Assembly: GCF_002775205.1 (NCBI RefSeq)
Contig: NC_036443.1
Location: 12,597,373 to 12,661,372, forward strand
DNA: 64,000 bases
From: Xiphophorus maculatus
Taxonomy: Eukaryota > Chordata > Actinopteri > Cyprinodontiformes > Poeciliidae
Direction: 5' to 3'
Positions within the stretch are counted from its first letter, which is position 1, and every line of letters starts with the position of its first letter. Both the position numbers and the translations under genes were made by a program. The notes beneath the pieces were generated by a model. The model did no database searches and was not told the DNA's origin. It saw only the letters and a program-made list of their open reading frames with translations. Below, piece after piece: positions 62,201 to 64,000 of this stretch.

Positions 62201-63853
62201 GCGTTTCTTTTATTTTTACATCATTAGGAGTTATTTGAACTGCATGTTTTCACAGCAGCAAAAGAACATTACAGAGAAAGGGAACTAAGCCTGTCGCCAT
62301 AAGCAATTAATCGCATGATAAATTAAACTGAGCTTGGTAACTTCCATTGTGATGATTAATATTTTTTTTGAAGGGCAATTTTGTTTTACAGAGTTTTACT
62401 TCATCATTCATTTTATTTATGGCTTTGCTTGTATGTGGGTTGTTATTTCAGTTTTATGTTTTGTTTTTGGTCGTGATGTTTTATTTTAGATATTTAAAAT
62501 GTCTTCTAGTTGCAGTTTTAAGTAGGGGTGCAGCGATAAATCGACCCTGATTTCCTTAATTTTGGGAGATCCGTGATCATTCGATACTTGCATGTGGAAC
62601 CGATCAGATCCACCGACTTTATCTACTTTGGCAAAGGTCTAAAAATCAGCCACTGCCCTTTTTTGCTCTGCTATGACAGAGGTTTGACTGACAGACCCAC
62701 GGTCATGTCTGCACGTTTGCTATATTTAGCAACATTTCAAAAAAAAAAAAAAATCACTATTCCTTTTAAAGATTGGTCATCAGCAACCATATGGGAAACT
62801 GCAATATTTTTTAATATGTGAAATTTTATTTCCAAATCTCCACCTCATGCAGCTGCTCGAGTTTCTCCAGCTCCCACTGGTGCTCCAGGATCAAACTGTC
62901 CCCTCTGGGCCTCCATCCGGCCAGGTTCTCCTCCCCTCGCACGTAGGCCACTGAAGTATCCAGAACCTTCCTCCTCCTCCGCTGCATTCCTGTGCAGGAG
63001 AACCCGGCTTGTCAACACAAAAGGCAAAAAACAACTATTCAGATTTTTCTTTAAATAATTTTCTCCTCGTTTACCAGGGCTTCCGGTGTCGGACATCTTG
63101 CACAGGCTGAGCTCATAGATGCCGGTGACGCGATTGCTGTAACAAAGGGGCACAAAATAAATACATTAAATGAAAAATTCTGCCAAAAGAGTATAAAGCA
63201 TGGTAATAATTGGAGATTGATTTCAACTTGAACAGACCTGACATGATTGTATGGTCAAAAACCAAAAGAATACAATCTATTTATGGTCAGTGAACACACC
63301 ATAAAAAAACGCAACCAGGGCTTTATTGACTACACTTATCAAAGTGGCAATTATTATTCCACAGACAAATCTTAATGTTAGCTAATCAAAGTACCAGAGA
63401 AGTACTTAAAATAATTAATACATAAGAAGAATTAAAGGAGTAAGAAGCTGTTTTTCTGCTGTTTGTTAAAACTACTTTTAAGCTTCAGACCGGCAGATAA
63501 CAGAAATACTGAATGTTTTACAGCAATATTCTCCCTCAGTAATGGGAATGCTGGATGTACAAATATTTGTTGCCATCTGTAAATCTCTGAGAAGTGTCCT
63601 TATTCTCAGGGGAACACAAACACAGATATCACTGATTACAATTACTACAGCCGATCATTTCATTAATTCTATGAGGCACCAAAGACAATGTAAAACATCA
63701 ATTCAAATATTTCTGTCAGAGTTTTCCACTGACAGTAAAATCATGTTTTACACTCCCAGTCAAAAAGCAAAATTGTAATCAGCAGGCTAAAGTTGTACAC
63801 AAAACAGAACCTCAAAACTCAGATTGGCTTTTTTTATTGGAGTGCTATACATC

Positions 63854-63933
<80 letters not shown>

Positions 63934-64000
63934 CATTAATAGATGCACCAAAGTGCATCAACCTGCAGGCTTACCAGTCAGGAGTTTTGGAGTACCCACT
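59231..64000 (-). CDS. kif1b: Kinesin-like protein KIF1B, C-terminal part (partial at window edge), last 10 exons
   Basis: Kinesin-3 motor that carries synaptic vesicle precursors along axonal microtubules; the tail binds cargo. Exons in transcript order: 64000-63975 (cut by the window), 63136-63075, 62989-62844, 62181-61921, 61842-61771, 61688-61567, 60832-60680, 60490-60298, 59476-59358, 59273-59231; about 398 aa in frame. The first exons encode [14 protein letters not shown] and the basic [21 protein letters not shown] serine-rich linker follows ([18 protein letters not shown]). The C-terminal PH domain starts at [13 protein letters not shown], contains [20 protein letters not shown] and ends [19 protein letters not shown]. 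It binds phosphoinositides on vesicles. The protein ends RRRSGLTKN. The PH domain marks the long beta-type isoform. The motor domain lies beyond the window. Confidence 0.95.
60505..60522. repeat. (AT)n microsatellite in kif1b intron
   Basis: A short run of alternating A and T (about 18 bp) just upstream of the PH-domain exon acceptor at 60491. Confidence 0.8.
63855..63935. repeat. (TTA)n trinucleotide microsatellite in kif1b intron
   Basis: About 26 units of TTA, with one interruption (atcatt) at the end. Lies 40 bp from the donor at 63974. Confidence 0.95.

Noticed and set aside
61822-62238. 138-codon glycine-rich + strand frame
   Set aside because: Antisense shadow of the kif1b serine-rich exon at 61921-62181.

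Overview
The window reads as nuclear DNA of a ray-finned fish, most likely a percomorph or atherinomorph teleost. Evidence: spliced vertebrate genes with short introns, many decayed Tc1/mariner copies of families common in teleosts, a tRNA-derived SINE with a Pol III promoter, and abundant microsatellites. No prokaryotic, organellar or viral genes were seen. Exon boundaries were set by hand from reading frame, GT/GC-AG signals and remembered vertebrate orthologues; no alignment was run.

Bases 1-37,600 hold no protein-coding gene that I can support. This gene-poor stretch carries remnants of several Tc1-type transposon families, a 1.07-kb non-autonomous DNA element nested in one of them, a SINE carrying a piece of Tc1 terminus, two fold-back elements, several near-perfect hairpins and a long tetranucleotide microsatellite. 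Between the repeats lie AT-rich, homeobox/GATA-motif-rich segments (about 8.9-10.1, 11.6-12.5, 14.9-15.1 and 26.0-27.3 kb) that look like conserved non-coding elements. That reading is inference only.

Bases 37,640-42,700 contain a complete TDP-43 gene (tardbp or its teleost paralogue) on the + strand. It has five coding exons and encodes 396 aa: N-terminal domain, bipartite NLS, two RRMs and a C-terminal low-complexity domain. Intron 3 starts with GC. The last exon is followed by a donor-like site and a GU-rich 3'UTR, which suggests the TDP-43 self-regulation known from other vertebrates.

Bases 42,700-48,800 form a convergent intergenic gap with Tc1 fragments and an intact 234-bp MITE. Bases 48,830-55,725 (minus strand) hold a complete pgd gene, 6-phosphogluconate dehydrogenase: 13 coding exons, 483 aa, all catalytic residues present.

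Bases 56,300-64,000 (minus strand) hold the 3' end of kif1b, the C-terminal ~398 aa including the membrane-binding PH domain, followed by a ~2.9-kb 3'UTR. The kif1b-pgd head-to-tail order matches human 1p36.22, where TARDBP also lies. The genes are unrelated in function (RNA processing, pentose phosphate pathway, axonal transport) and share a neighbourhood through conserved synteny. I found no new multi-gene system. The most notable points are the unusual TDP-43 tail and splice sites and the mobile-element structures.
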